Below, piece by piece: positions 26,062-36,163 of a stretch of 64,000 nucleotides of DNA (position 1 is the stretch's first letter; every line of letters begins with the position of its first letter). The stretch is taken from the NCBI GenBank assembly GCA_946482595.1, contig CAMLSD010000010.1, positions 10,509-74,508 on the forward strand. Reading direction: 5' to 3'. Position numbers and translations under genes: made by a program. This DNA comes from an uncultured Comamonadaceae bacterium (GTDB lineage: Bacteria > Pseudomonadota > Gammaproteobacteria > Burkholderiales > Burkholderiaceae). The notes beneath the pieces are model-generated. The model ran no database searches, was not told the origin of the DNA, and saw nothing but the letters and a program-made list of their open reading frames with translations.

Positions 26062-28191
26062 TCAGCCTGTGCCGCCCGTGTGGCCATCAAGCAGGCCATC
26101 CAGCAGACCGCTCGCGCGCTGCACGCGTCGGGTGATGGCGCGTTCGAGCACCCGTGCGTCGGGGGCGGCCTCGGCCAGCGTGAACCAGCGCCGGGCGCGG
26201 GTGATGCCGGTGTAGACCAGCTCGCGCGTGAGCACCGGGTTCAGCTCCTCGGGCAGGATCAGCGCCGCATGCGCGAACTCCGAGCCCTGGGACTTGTGCA
26301 CCGTCATCGCATAGACCGTTTCCACCGCCTGCAGGCGGCTGGGCAGCACCCACTTGATGGCCTGGCTGCCGTCGCCCGCGGCAAACGCGACACGCAGCGC
26401 GATGCGCGCGCCACCGTCGGCCTTGCTGCCGGCGACCGGCCGCGCCAGCGTGATGCCGACGTCGCCGTTCATCAGGCCCAGCCCGTAGTCGTTGCGCGTC
26501 ACCAGCACCGGCCGTCCGGGGTACCAGCCCTGGGTGGCCGGGATCAGGCCGTCGCGGCGCAGCAGCCGGGCGATACGATCGTTCAGGCCTTCCACGCCCC
26601 AGGGGCCGTTGCGCACGGCACACAGCACCTGGAACTGGCCAAAGGCCTGCAGCACGTCGCGGGCCCATTGGTCCCAGACCGTGTCGTCGCCGGGGTCGCT
26701 GTCCGCGTCGGCCGCAGGCTGCAGCCGCGCCAGGCATTCGAGGTAGTGCCGATAGCCCGACGGGCCCTCGGTGCCGCCCGTGCCGCCGGCACCGTCCACC
26801 ACGAGGCTGTGCCAGGGGGAGGCGCTCGCCGCAGGGTCTGACCCGTTGGCCGATCCGTTCTCCGACAGGTCCAGACGGGCGATGTCGCTATGGCCGGCCT
26901 GCCATACCGCCCGCAATGCCGCGACCTGCCCGCTGTTGACGGCCTCGGCCAGTTGACCGATGCCGCTGTGCGCGCCGAAGCGGTGGCTGTGGCGCAGCAT
27001 CGTGACCACCTGGTCCAGTGCCTGGCCGTGGGGGTCGACGAGTTCGGGAGGTGGCACCTCGCCTGCGGCCTGCGCCAGCCACTCGCCGGTGGCGGGCGTG
27101 TAGTGGCCGGCCCGCGCGCGGGCGCACAGCTCGCCGAGCACCGCACCGGCCTCGACCGAGGCCAGCTGGTCGCGATCGCCCAGCAGCACCAGGCGTGCCG
27201 AGCGGGGCAGGGCCGCCAGCACGCTGGCCATCATCTCGAGGTCGATCATCGAGGCTTCGTCGATCACCAGCACGTCCAGCGCCAGCGGATGCCAGGCGTC
27301 ATGGCGGAAGCGGCGGCTGTCCGGGCGGCTGCCGAGCAGGCGGTGCAGGGTCGTGACCTCGGTGGGAATGTGCTCGCGCAGACCCTGAGATTGCGGCAGT
27401 GCGTCCAGCGGCAGGGCACGCACCGCGCCGGCAATCGACTCGTTGAGCCGGGCGGCGGCCTTGCCGGTGGGGGCCGCCAGCCGGATGCGCAGGGCGCGGC
27501 CGGTGCTGCCTGCATCGGGGTGCAGCGCAAGGTGCTGCAGCAGCGCCAGTAGCCGCACCACGGTGGTGGTCTTGCCGGTGCCCGGCCCGCCGGTGATGAT
27601 CGAGAACGCACTGCGCGCTGCCAGGGCGCAGGCCAGCTTCTGCCAGTTCGGTGTGACCTGGCCGGTGGCGTCGGGCGTCGGGAACAGCACGTCCAGCGCC
27701 TCTCGCAGGGCCTGTGCCGGGGGCACGGGCACGGCGGCAAGGGCCGGGTCGATGCGCTGCTGAAGCGCGTTGCGCACCTCGCACTCGTACTGCCAGTAGC
27801 GCCGCAGGTAGACGCGCGGGCCCTGGCACACCAGCGGGGTGTCGCCTGCCCCGCTGCCCACCAGGTCCGGGTCGTCCAGGGCGGCCCGCCAGCGGTGCAG
27901 GTCGAGGTCGCGCAGGTCCACGTCCAGCGGCAGGGGGGTGCGGGTCGGTCCGGGGCCGGTGTCGTGCGCCAGCGCGAGCACGCGGCCGAGGTCGATGCAG
28001 GCGTGCCCCTGGCCGAGCTCATGGCTGGCCAGCACCGCCGCCAGCAGCGCCAGCGGCTGGGCGCCCGGCGCCTCGGCCGCCAGGAAGTGCAGCAGCGCCC
28101 GGTCCAGCTCGCGCAGGCGGGCGGTGGCCACCGCCAGGTCGACCTCCTTCATCAGTTCGTCGCGGGTCAGCGACAGGGCGCGCGCACTCAT
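26062..28191 (-). CDS. recD: Exonuclease V subunit alpha RecD
   Basis: The 5'-3' helicase subunit of RecBCD, 709 aa (E. coli 608). Superfamily 1B motifs: Walker A GGPGTGKTTTVV at about residues 205-216, Walker B VLVIDEASMIDLEMM, LLGDRDQLASVEAGAVLG, and C-terminal MTVHKSQGSEFAHA with LVYTGITRAR. About 100 extra residues lie between motifs III and V in a Gly/Ser/Asp-rich segment. The start overlaps the recB stop (ATGA). Confidence 0.95.
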   Translation of the reverse strand: MSARALSLTRDELMKEVDLAVATARLRELDRALLHFLAAEAPGAQPLALLAAVLASHELGQGHACIDLGRVLALAHDTGPGPTRTPLPLDVDLRDLDLHRWRAALDDPDLVGSGAGDTPLVCQGPRVYLRRYWQYECEVRNALQQRIDPALAAVPVPPAQALREALDVLFPTPDATGQVTPNWQKLACALAARSAFSIITGGPGTGKTTTVVRLLALLQHLALHPDAGSTGRALRIRLAAPTGKAAARLNESIAGAVRALPLDALPQSQGLREHIPTEVTTLHRLLGSRPDSRRFRHDAWHPLALDVLVIDEASMIDLEMMASVLAALPRSARLVLLGDRDQLASVEAGAVLGELCARARAGHYTPATGEWLAQAAGEVPPPELVDPHGQALDQVVTMLRHSHRFGAHSGIGQLAEAVNSGQVAALRAVWQAGHSDIARLDLSENGSANGSDPAASASPWHSLVVDGAGGTGGTEGPSGYRHYLECLARLQPAADADSDPGDDTVWDQWARDVLQAFGQFQVLCAVRNGPWGVEGLNDRIARLLRRDGLIPATQGWYPGRPVLVTRNDYGLGLMNGDVGITLARPVAGSKADGGARIALRVAFAAGDGSQAIKWVLPSRLQAVETVYAMTVHKSQGSEFAHAALILPEELNPVLTRELVYTGITRARRWFTLAEAAPDARVLERAITRRVQRASGLLDGLLDGHTGGTG

Positions 28192-31100
28192 GGAGCAGCC
28201 CCCGGTGGTGTGGCACGGAACAGCGCGTCGACCGCATCGATCAGCGCGCGTGGTGGCCGCTCGGCATGCACGCCGCAGGCCGGGCCGCGGGTGCCGCGCA
28301 GGAACAGGTAGAGGGCTCCGCCGACGTGACGGTCGTAGTCGTAGTCGGGCAGGCGGGCGCGCAGCAGGCGCTGCAGCGCAACCAGGTAGAGCACGTACTG
28401 CAGGTCGTAGCGATGGTGCAGCACCGCCTCGCGCATGGCCTGAGGGGTGTAGCTGGCATCGTCAGTGCCGAGCCAGTTGGACTTGTAGTCGGCCACGTAG
28501 TAGCGGCCCTCATGCTCCAGCACCAGGTCGATGAAGCCCTTGAGCATGCCGTTGAGCCGCCCCGGCAGCAGCGCCGGCCGCGCGGCGCCGTCGAGCGTGC
28601 CTTGTGTCACCAGCGTGTCGAGGCGCAGGGTGTCGACCCGGTGTGCCGCAAACCAGAACTCCAGCTCGACCTGGAACGACACCAGTGCGGCCAGCCGCAA
28701 CGGCCCGGCACCGGGCACCGGCAGCGCGGTGTCGAGCAGTGCGTGCAGCCAGTCGTGCAGCGGCGCGATCCAGGCCGACCAGCCACGCACCTGGCAACGC
28801 CGCGCGATCAGGTCGCGCAGCCCGGCCGGCTCGGCCCACACGCGCGCAAAACCTTCCAGCCCGGCCCACTCCATCAGCGTGTGCAGGAAGCTGCCCGCAT
28901 GGGCACCCCGCGGGAAGTCATGCACGCTGCCTGTTGTGGGGGCCGGCGCATCGGGCGGCAGCGCGCCGGGGGCCTCGCGGGCTCCAGCCAGCATGGCCTG
29001 GACGGCATCGGCCCGCTCGGCGAACACCTTGCCCGCGGCACTGTCGGCCAGCGGACCCGGCTGGCCCGGGTCGTCGGGCAAGTCCGGGGCGGCTGCATCG
29101 GGCAGCAGCAGCGTTGGCGGCGCCACGCGCAATGCCGAGTAGCTGGCGACCCACCAGGCTTCACGCGGCACGATCTGCAGCGGCCGCGGCCGGCTCGGCA
29201 AGGCCGTCTCGGCGGCCGGTTCGTGGCGTGTGGCCGATGCGGCCGGGGCGGGCTGGCACACGATGGCCGGGCAATCCGTGGCCCAGGCCTGCAGGCGTCC
29301 CGCCAGGTCACCACCAGCGCCGTCCACACCCTCGCCCAGCAGGTAACCGATGGCGCTGTCGCGCAGATCGGGGGTGGCGGCCACGCCCATCCAGGTGGCG
29401 TGGCGCGCGCGGGTGAGGGCGACATAGAGCTTGCGCAGGTCCTCGCCCAGGCGTTCGCGGTCGGCCCGGGCCAGGACGGTGTCGTCGGCCAGCAGCGACA
29501 TCTGCGTGACGCCGCGGTCGTCATGCCAGGTGAGCGGCACATCGTCCGCCTTGACCCGGCGGGCGGCATGGGCAAAGGGCAGGAAGACCAGCGGGTACTC
29601 CAGCCCCTTCGACTTGTGGACGGTGACGACCTGCACCAGGTCGGCATCGCTCTCCAGCCGCTGCCGGCGGGCGTCCTGCGCCTGCGCGGCCTCGGCGCGC
29701 TGGTCGGCCAGATGGCGGATCAGCGCATGTTCACCATCGAGCAGGGCGCTGGCCTGTTGGAGCAGCTCGGCCAGATGCAGCAGGTCGGTGAGCTGGCGCT
29801 CGTCACCCTGGCTCAGCAGTCGGGCGGGCACGCCGAAGTCATTGAGCAGGCGGCGCAGCATGGGCAGCACACCCCGGCGCTGCCAGGCCTCGCGGTAGCC
29901 GCGGAACTGCAGCACGCGGGCCTCCCAGGCCAGCTCGTCGCGATTGAGCCGGTCGAGCGCAGCCCAGTCCTGCCCCAGCGTGGCCGTGGCCAGCGCGGCC
30001 CGAAGGCGACGGCCGTCGTCGGGCTCGGCGCAGGCCTCGAGCCAGCGCTGAAGTTCACCCGCGGCCGTGCTGCGATAGACCGATTCGCTGTCGGACAGGT
30101 AGACGCTGCGCACGCCACGCGCGGCCAGTGCTGCACGCACCGCGCGGGCCTCGGTGCCGGTGTTGACCAGCACGGCCATGTCGGCCGGGCGCAGCACCTG
30201 CAGGCTGGCCTGCGCGGCGGCGGCATCGGCAAAACCGGCCCGGCGTTCGGCTGCGAGCTGCAACAGGCGCACGATCTCGCTGGCGGTGGTCGCAGCCAAC
30301 CGGTCGTTGCTGCGGCCCTTGGTCGCGGCGTCCTCGGGCGGGAGGTGCCAGCAGGTCAGGGCCGGTGCGGGTGCACCGTCGATCACCAGGTGCTGGGCGC
30401 GCCCGCGTGCGCGCACCGGCAGGAAGGGCAGCGGGTTGTCGTTGCCGCTGCGGAACAGGAAGGCACCCTGGCCATCGGGACGGGCCTCGGCCTGGCCGAA
30501 GCAGTGGTTCACCGCGTCCACCATCGACTGCGTCGAGCGGAAGTTGGTGTCCAGCGTGTAGTGCCGGCCGGTGGTGTCGCGCCGGGCGGCCAGGTAGGTG
30601 TGGATGTCGGCACCGCGGAAGGCATAGATCGCCTGCTTGGGGTCACCGATCAGCACCAGGGCGGTGTGCGGGCAGGGGTCGGCCACACGGTAGACCGCGT
30701 TGAAGATGCCGTACTGCACCGGGTCGGTGTCCTGGAATTCGTCGATCAGTGCCACCGGAAACTGCCGGCGGATCATCTCGGCCAGTCGCTCCCCGTTGGG
30801 GCCGCCGAGCGCGGCATGCAGGCGCACCAGCAGGTCGTTGAAACCGAGCTGGGCGCGTCGCTGCTGCTCGCTGGCCAGGCGGGCGGCGACCCAGTGGGCC
30901 GCATGGCGCAGCAGCTCCGTCTTGGCCTGCGGCCAGTCGTTTAGGGCTTTCAGTTGCGCCTGCAAGGTCGTGAGTGCATGCAGTGCCGGGTGGTCGGGCG
31001 GCGAGCCGACCTTCCAGGCCTCGGCCAGCCCGGTGGGGGTGAGGCGTTCCCAGCCGGCCTTGGTGAGATCGAGCAGCACGGCTTCGGGGTCGCCGGCCCA

Positions 31101-31973
31101 TGCGCGCAGCTTGTCGAGCCACGGCAGGTAGTAGCCGGGGCGCAGCTTGTGGCCGTTGACCTGTTTGGCCGCCACGGCTGCGTCGAGCAGGGCCTGCAGT
31201 TCGTCGGCCCAGGCGGGCCAGGGGGCCTTCAGCGCGGCCAGCTCCTGCGCGTGGGCCTGTGCTGCGGCCTGCAGCGTGTGCTGCGGCGGGGCGGCCGGTG
31301 GGTCGGTCGGGTTCAGCAGCGCGGTGTGCGGGCACAGCCGCGCCAGCACCGGGGTCAGCACCGCGGGCGAGGCCCACCAGCGCAGCACGCGGGCCGCGCC
31401 GGCGGCGTCGAGCGGGTAGAAGAAGGTGCGCCAGTAGTCGCGCACCGCTTCGGCGAACAGCTCGCTCTGGTCGGCCTCGAGCGTCTGAGTGAACAGGTTG
31501 TCGCTGTCGAAGGCATGTTCGCGCAGCATGCGGTGGCACCAGCCGTGGATGGTCGAGACCGCGGCCTCGTCCATCCATTCGGCCGCCAGCTGCAGCTTGC
31601 GGGCGCAGCCGGGCCACTCGGCCGGCGGGTAGCTGGCGCGCAGGTCGTGCAGCAGGTCCTCGCCGGGGGGGCGCTCGGGCACCTCGTCCGGGTCACAGTC
31701 GAACGCGGCGGCAGCCTCGCTCAGCCGGGCCCGGATGCGGTCGCGCAGCTCCTTCGTGGCAGCATCGGTGAAGGTGACGACCAGGATCTCCGGCGGCGTG
31801 AGGGGTCGCACGTAGGCATCGGCCTGCCCGTGGCCCAGCACCAGCCGCAGGTAGAGCGCGGCGATGGTGTAGGTCTTCCCGGTGCCCGCGCTGGCCTCGA
31901 TCAGGCGGCTGCCGTGCAGCGGAAAGCGCAGTGGATCGACCCGTTCGATGGCGGGCAGGGCGGCGGTGCTCAT
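28188..31973 (-). CDS. recB: Exonuclease V subunit beta RecB
   Basis: Helicase-nuclease subunit of RecBCD, 1261 aa. The N-terminal Walker A is EASAGTGKTYTIAALYLRLV, Walker B LIDEFQDTDPVQYGIFNAVY, and motif V/VI VVTVHKSKGLEYPLVFLP with LYVALTRARHATWMG. The C-terminal RecB nuclease domain has GSFLHTLMEW and the catalytic Asp-Lys in YYVADYKSNWLG. Together with RecC and RecD it resects double-strand breaks in a Chi-dependent way. It overlaps both neighbours by 4 bp. Confidence 0.96.
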   Translation of the reverse strand: MSTAALPAIERVDPLRFPLHGSRLIEASAGTGKTYTIAALYLRLVLGHGQADAYVRPLTPPEILVVTFTDAATKELRDRIRARLSEAAAAFDCDPDEVPERPPGEDLLHDLRASYPPAEWPGCARKLQLAAEWMDEAAVSTIHGWCHRMLREHAFDSDNLFTQTLEADQSELFAEAVRDYWRTFFYPLDAAGAARVLRWWASPAVLTPVLARLCPHTALLNPTDPPAAPPQHTLQAAAQAHAQELAALKAPWPAWADELQALLDAAVAAKQVNGHKLRPGYYLPWLDKLRAWAGDPEAVLLDLTKAGWERLTPTGLAEAWKVGSPPDHPALHALTTLQAQLKALNDWPQAKTELLRHAAHWVAARLASEQQRRAQLGFNDLLVRLHAALGGPNGERLAEMIRRQFPVALIDEFQDTDPVQYGIFNAVYRVADPCPHTALVLIGDPKQAIYAFRGADIHTYLAARRDTTGRHYTLDTNFRSTQSMVDAVNHCFGQAEARPDGQGAFLFRSGNDNPLPFLPVRARGRAQHLVIDGAPAPALTCWHLPPEDAATKGRSNDRLAATTASEIVRLLQLAAERRAGFADAAAAQASLQVLRPADMAVLVNTGTEARAVRAALAARGVRSVYLSDSESVYRSTAAGELQRWLEACAEPDDGRRLRAALATATLGQDWAALDRLNRDELAWEARVLQFRGYREAWQRRGVLPMLRRLLNDFGVPARLLSQGDERQLTDLLHLAELLQQASALLDGEHALIRHLADQRAEAAQAQDARRQRLESDADLVQVVTVHKSKGLEYPLVFLPFAHAARRVKADDVPLTWHDDRGVTQMSLLADDTVLARADRERLGEDLRKLYVALTRARHATWMGVAATPDLRDSAIGYLLGEGVDGAGGDLAGRLQAWATDCPAIVCQPAPAASATRHEPAAETALPSRPRPLQIVPREAWWVASYSALRVAPPTLLLPDAAAPDLPDDPGQPGPLADSAAGKVFAERADAVQAMLAGAREAPGALPPDAPAPTTGSVHDFPRGAHAGSFLHTLMEWAGLEGFARVWAEPAGLRDLIARRCQVRGWSAWIAPLHDWLHALLDTALPVPGAGPLRLAALVSFQVELEFWFAAHRVDTLRLDTLVTQGTLDGAARPALLPGRLNGMLKGFIDLVLEHEGRYYVADYKSNWLGTDDASYTPQAMREAVLHHRYDLQYVLYLVALQRLLRARLPDYDYDRHVGGALYLFLRGTRGPACGVHAERPPRALIDAVDALFRATPPGAAP

Positions 31974-34900
31974 GCGGCGCCCTCGTCATCAGGGGCCTTG
32001 CTGCCCACGGCCTGGGCCAGCGGGGCGAGCAGCGTGTGGCACCAGTGCGCAAACTCCCCGCCGGCCCACAGGTCGGCAAAGGTCGGGTAGGCGCGCGCGA
32101 GATAGGGGTTGGTCACGGCCTCGGCCCAGCGGTTGTGCCGCTCGTCGTGGTCTTCGTAGCGTGCGCGCGCGGCCTGTGCGGCAGGGTGGTCGAGCGGCGT
32201 GTCGCTCGTGCCGCCTTTTTCGATGAACAGCATGCCCGCACGCAGCGCCAGCGGCAGCGGGCGGCACATGCCGTCCTGCCAGGCCTGCGCCAGATCGCGC
32301 CAGAGCTGACGCGCCTGGTCGATCGGCAGCGGTGGCAGCGTCACGTCGCCGGCCTTGCTGACGATCACGCTGGTCAGCGGCTGGCCGCCCAGGTGGCCGG
32401 CCAGATGGCGCACCCAATGGCCGACCAGCTTGTCGCGCTGGTAGCGCCGGTCTTGGACGAGGCTGCGGCTGTCGGCGACCACCCGCGCGCGTTCGCCGCC
32501 GTCGCTGGTGCGCAGCGCGTCGAGCCAGTCGGCCACGGGCACCGGCTCGCTCGCGAGGACCGGCGCGTCGTCCAGCGGGTGGGGCCAGCGTGCGAGGGCC
32601 GCCTGCAGGCGGCGAAACAGGCTGTCCATGGGTTCGGCCAGGTGCTGGCGGTGCAGCGCGCCGAAGTCGGCCACCGGCAGGGCACCGCGGCGCTGCATGC
32701 GCGCCAGCGTGTGTTCGAGCGCCGCAACGCGGTCCTGTCCGTCGCGCAGCGCCGCGAGCTGGGCCTGGATCAGTTCGTCCTGCAACTGCCAGTTCAGCAA
32801 GGCGTCCAGGCCGAACGGTTCATGGTCCTCGGTCGCGGGGTCGGCAAGCTCGAAGCGGATGCCCAGGCGCTGCTGGAAAAACGCGGCGACCGGGTCCTTC
32901 AGGAAGTCGCTCAGGGCGCGCAGGCCCAGCTCGGGCGGGGGCAGCCAGGGCGGCAGCGCAGCGGGCGCCGGGATCTCGCCCTGGCCGACGGCCGCCAGGC
33001 CGGCATGCCATTCACGGGCATGGCTGAACAATCCGCGTGGGTTGTCGGTGAAATAGTCGCGATGGAAGGGCTGCAGCCGGTGCTCGATGGTGAGCGCGTG
33101 GGCAAGCTGGGCGCTGCCGTCGGCCAGTCGCCAGCCGGCGTCGAGGTGGTCGCGCAGCTGGGCCACCAGCACCGAGGGCGGGCGTTCGGTGTTGTCGTGG
33201 ATGCTGCGGCCCACCCAGCTGATGTGCAGGCGGTCGCGGGCCGACAGCAGGGCCTCCAGGAACAGGTAGCGATCGTCCTCGCGGCGTGAGCGGTCGCCGG
33301 GCCGGTAGTCCTGGGCCATCAGGTCGAAATCCATCGGGACGCGCGCGCGAGGGTAGTCGCCGTCATTCATGCCCAGCAGGCAGACGATGCGAAACGGAAT
33401 GGCGCGCATCGGCATCAGCGTGGCAAAGGTGATCGACCCGGCAATGAAGGACTGGCCAGGGCCGTGTGCTTCCATCTCCTGGAGCCATTGCTCGCGCACG
33501 ACCGACAGCGGCACCGGCTCGGTGAAGCCGGCGTCGGCACAGGCGTCCTGCCAGGCCTGCAGCGCGGTGTCCAGGCGCTGCAGGGTGTAGGCCTCCTGCG
33601 CGGTGTCGTCGGCGGTGGCGCCCAGCCCACCTTCGGCGGGGTCGGTGTCCAGGAAGTCGGCCAGCAGCGCACGCAGGCGCTCGCCCCAGGTCTCGGGCGG
33701 GGCGGGTTCGCACAGGGCCTGCCAGTGCTGGTCCAGGCGTTCGAGCAGGCGCGCAAGCGGTCCCAGCAGCGCGGCATCGAGCCCGCCCACTTCGTCGAGC
33801 GGTTCGATGTCGTGCCAGGGCGCACCATCGCCCACCGCGTAGCCCAGCAGCATGCGCCGCAGGCCGAAGCGCCAGCTGTTCTGGTCGGGCGCGTCCGGCA
33901 GGTCCAGGCGCTCGCGCGCATCGGCATGCAGACCCCAGCGGATGTTGGCGGCCTGCACCCAGCGGTGCAGCAGCGGCAGTTGGGATGCGGCGATGCCGAA
34001 GCGGCGCTGCACGGCCGGCACTTCCAGCAGGTCGAGCAGCTCGCTGACCGGCAGGCGCGACTGCGGCAACTGCAGCAGCGTCTCGACCGCGCCCAGCAGG
34101 CGGTCGCGGTGGCGCTGGCCCTGGTCCGACAGGGCATAGGGGAGGTGGCGCGGATCGCCCGGCTCGTGCAGCCCGAAGACCGCCTGCACATGGGCGGCGT
34201 AGGCGTCGATGTCGGGCACCATCACGATCACGTCGCGGGCCCGCAGCGTGCTGTCGGCCTCGAAGGCCGCCAAGAGTTCGTCATGCAGGACCTCGACCTC
34301 GCGCTGCGGGCCGTGGGTCACATGGAAGCGGATCGAGCGGTCATGCGCCGGGTCGACCGCAGGCCAGCGCGCCCGGGTTTCGGCCAGTGGGCGCAGGTCA
34401 CGGATGTCGTCCTGCAGCTGGCGCAGCAAGGTGCTGCCATCGGTGGGCTCGAACAGGTCGATGCGGCGACTGATGGTGGCCAGACGGTGTTCGTACTGCT
34501 CGCGCTGGTCGTGCAGGTCCAGTAGCGCGATGAAGTCGCGCCCCTGCTTGCCCCAGGCCGCCAGCAGGGGGTGGGCGTGCAGGTGCAGGCCGTGCGGATC
34601 GGCCGGTGCCGGGGTTCCCGGGCGGCGCCGCTGGCGCACGGCCTCGGCGCGCAGCAGGTCCTTGTCGCCGACGATGTCGGCCCAGTGGTGCTCGCAGGGG
34701 TTGTGCACGCACATCAGCACCTGGGTCCAGCGTGCCAGGGCCGCGAGCACCTCGAGCGACTGCTGGGGCAGCGACGAGATGCCGAACACCAGCAGGCGGC
34801 GCGGCAGGCCGGCGGGGCGGTCGTCGGCGGCGCGCGTGGCGGCCGCCGCCATGAAGCGGCGGTGCACCTCGGCGCGACCGGCCGCGCCGGGGCGCTCGCC

Positions 34901-35494
34901 CGCATCGTCCAGCAGTGCGCGCCACAGCACCGGTTGCCAGGCCAGGGTGGCCGGCAGGGGCTGGCGCCCATGGCGGCTGGTCTGCACCGTGTCGTTGCTG
35001 CGGGCCCAGTCGGCCAGCCAGTCGGCCCGGTAGACCTGGTACTGGTCGAACAGGTCGGCCAGCCGTTCGGCGAGCTGGTGGCGGCGGCGCAGGTCGGTGT
35101 CGCTGGCCAGGAAGCGCTGCAATGGCGCAAAGGCGGGCTGCGTCAGCAGCGGCGGCAGCAGTCGCATCAGGCGCCACACCAGCAGCGCCTTGTCGAAGGG
35201 CGAGACCCGCGGCACCTCGGCTTCGCCAAGCACGCTGCGGTAGGCCTGCCAGATGAAGCGCGACGGCAGTTGCGCGTCCAGCGCCGCGGCCACGCCGCAG
35301 CCGCCGTCGTGCACGTCGGCCGCCATCGCGAGCTTGAGCCACTGGGCGATGCCGTTGCTCTGCACCAGCACCACCTCGTCCTCCAGCGGGGCCAGCGGAT
35401 GCCGACGGATCCAGCTCACCAGCAGATCGCGCAGATCTTCGGGGTGATTGCCATGAATCACCATGAACCCGGGGTTCAGGTCGGACTCTGGCAT
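31970..35494 (-). CDS. recC: Exonuclease V subunit gamma RecC
   Basis: Chi-recognition scaffold subunit of RecBCD, 1174 aa (E. coli 1122). It begins MPESDLNPGFMVIHGNHPEDL, followed by the inactive-helicase domains with VVLVQSNGIAQWLKL, IRFHVTHGPQREVEVLHDEL, and RIVCLLGMNDGDYPRARVPMDFDLM in the C-terminal half, all family-typical. It is first gene of the operon; the 176 bp upstream (35495-35670) must hold the promoter, but no clear -35/-10 pair was recognised there. Confidence 0.96.
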   Translation of the reverse strand: MPESDLNPGFMVIHGNHPEDLRDLLVSWIRRHPLAPLEDEVVLVQSNGIAQWLKLAMAADVHDGGCGVAAALDAQLPSRFIWQAYRSVLGEAEVPRVSPFDKALLVWRLMRLLPPLLTQPAFAPLQRFLASDTDLRRRHQLAERLADLFDQYQVYRADWLADWARSNDTVQTSRHGRQPLPATLAWQPVLWRALLDDAGERPGAAGRAEVHRRFMAAAATRAADDRPAGLPRRLLVFGISSLPQQSLEVLAALARWTQVLMCVHNPCEHHWADIVGDKDLLRAEAVRQRRRPGTPAPADPHGLHLHAHPLLAAWGKQGRDFIALLDLHDQREQYEHRLATISRRIDLFEPTDGSTLLRQLQDDIRDLRPLAETRARWPAVDPAHDRSIRFHVTHGPQREVEVLHDELLAAFEADSTLRARDVIVMVPDIDAYAAHVQAVFGLHEPGDPRHLPYALSDQGQRHRDRLLGAVETLLQLPQSRLPVSELLDLLEVPAVQRRFGIAASQLPLLHRWVQAANIRWGLHADARERLDLPDAPDQNSWRFGLRRMLLGYAVGDGAPWHDIEPLDEVGGLDAALLGPLARLLERLDQHWQALCEPAPPETWGERLRALLADFLDTDPAEGGLGATADDTAQEAYTLQRLDTALQAWQDACADAGFTEPVPLSVVREQWLQEMEAHGPGQSFIAGSITFATLMPMRAIPFRIVCLLGMNDGDYPRARVPMDFDLMAQDYRPGDRSRREDDRYLFLEALLSARDRLHISWVGRSIHDNTERPPSVLVAQLRDHLDAGWRLADGSAQLAHALTIEHRLQPFHRDYFTDNPRGLFSHAREWHAGLAAVGQGEIPAPAALPPWLPPPELGLRALSDFLKDPVAAFFQQRLGIRFELADPATEDHEPFGLDALLNWQLQDELIQAQLAALRDGQDRVAALEHTLARMQRRGALPVADFGALHRQHLAEPMDSLFRRLQAALARWPHPLDDAPVLASEPVPVADWLDALRTSDGGERARVVADSRSLVQDRRYQRDKLVGHWVRHLAGHLGGQPLTSVIVSKAGDVTLPPLPIDQARQLWRDLAQAWQDGMCRPLPLALRAGMLFIEKGGTSDTPLDHPAAQAARARYEDHDERHNRWAEAVTNPYLARAYPTFADLWAGGEFAHWCHTLLAPLAQAVGSKAPDDEGAA

Positions 35495-35670
35495 CGAGGC
35501 TCCAGGGACGGCAGGGGCACGGGTCGGGGCAGCAGTGGGTGGATGCCCCGGACTTTAGCGAAACTGCCGGAGCGGTGACCTCGACCTGCCCGGCGGCTGC
35601 CCCTTGGCCGTCAACGCCGGCCCTCTGCATCGGCCGTCTGCCTTGGCCGTGTTCCGGTCTTCCGGAAGCT

Positions 35671-36087
35671 TCAGGTCACCCTGAACAGCACCGCGTTGCC
35701 TCGCTCGGCGGCGCGCTGGTAGAACGCGGCCAGCGCCTGCACGGCGGGCCAGACCTCGGCGGGACCGGCATCGGTGCCGATCAAGCGGCACCGCTGGCCG
35801 ATGACCTCGGCGTTCAGGGGCGCCAGCCGCGCGGCGATCTGCACCACCTCCTGTGAGGAGGCATAACCGCAGATCTCGGGGATCAGGTTGGTCTGGCGCA
35901 CGCCGCAGGCGCGTTCGGCGGCCAGCACCTGGGTCAGCTCGAACCACAGGGGCTCGAAGTCCGCCAGGCACTCGCTCGGGCGTTCACCCGGACCGTCGTA
36001 GAGGAAGTCCCCATAGTCCAGGGTGCCGCGCAGCAGGCGCGCCAGTTGATCGTCCGTGAGGGCAAAGAAGTCGCCACCCATGCTCAT
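35671..36087 (-). CDS. DUF1877 (YfbM-like) family protein
   Basis: Protein of 138 aa resembling the DUF1877/YfbM family: MSMGGDFFALTDDQLARLL start, a central LWFELTQVLAAE, and the C-terminal FYQRAAERGNAVLFRVT that is characteristic. The function is unknown in the family. ATG 36087 is preceded by AGGAG at 8 nt. It is downstream of the chemoreceptor on the same strand and 176 bp upstream of recC. Confidence 0.7.
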   Translation of the reverse strand: MSMGGDFFALTDDQLARLLRGTLDYGDFLYDGPGERPSECLADFEPLWFELTQVLAAERACGVRQTNLIPEICGYASSQEVVQIAARLAPLNAEVIGQRCRLIGTDAGPAEVWPAVQALAAFYQRAAERGNAVLFRVT

Positions 36088-36163
36088 TGCGGGTACTCCT
36101 GTCGCAATTGAAAAATCTGAACCTGCCGGCTGCAGCGTCGACATCGAACGTTTCGGCGAGCAC

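Noticed and set aside
27714..30944. A 1,076-codon open frame on the plus strand
   Set aside because: It is fully antisense to recD and recB, with composition (His, Gln, Arg, Gly) typical of GC-rich shadow frames and no domain.
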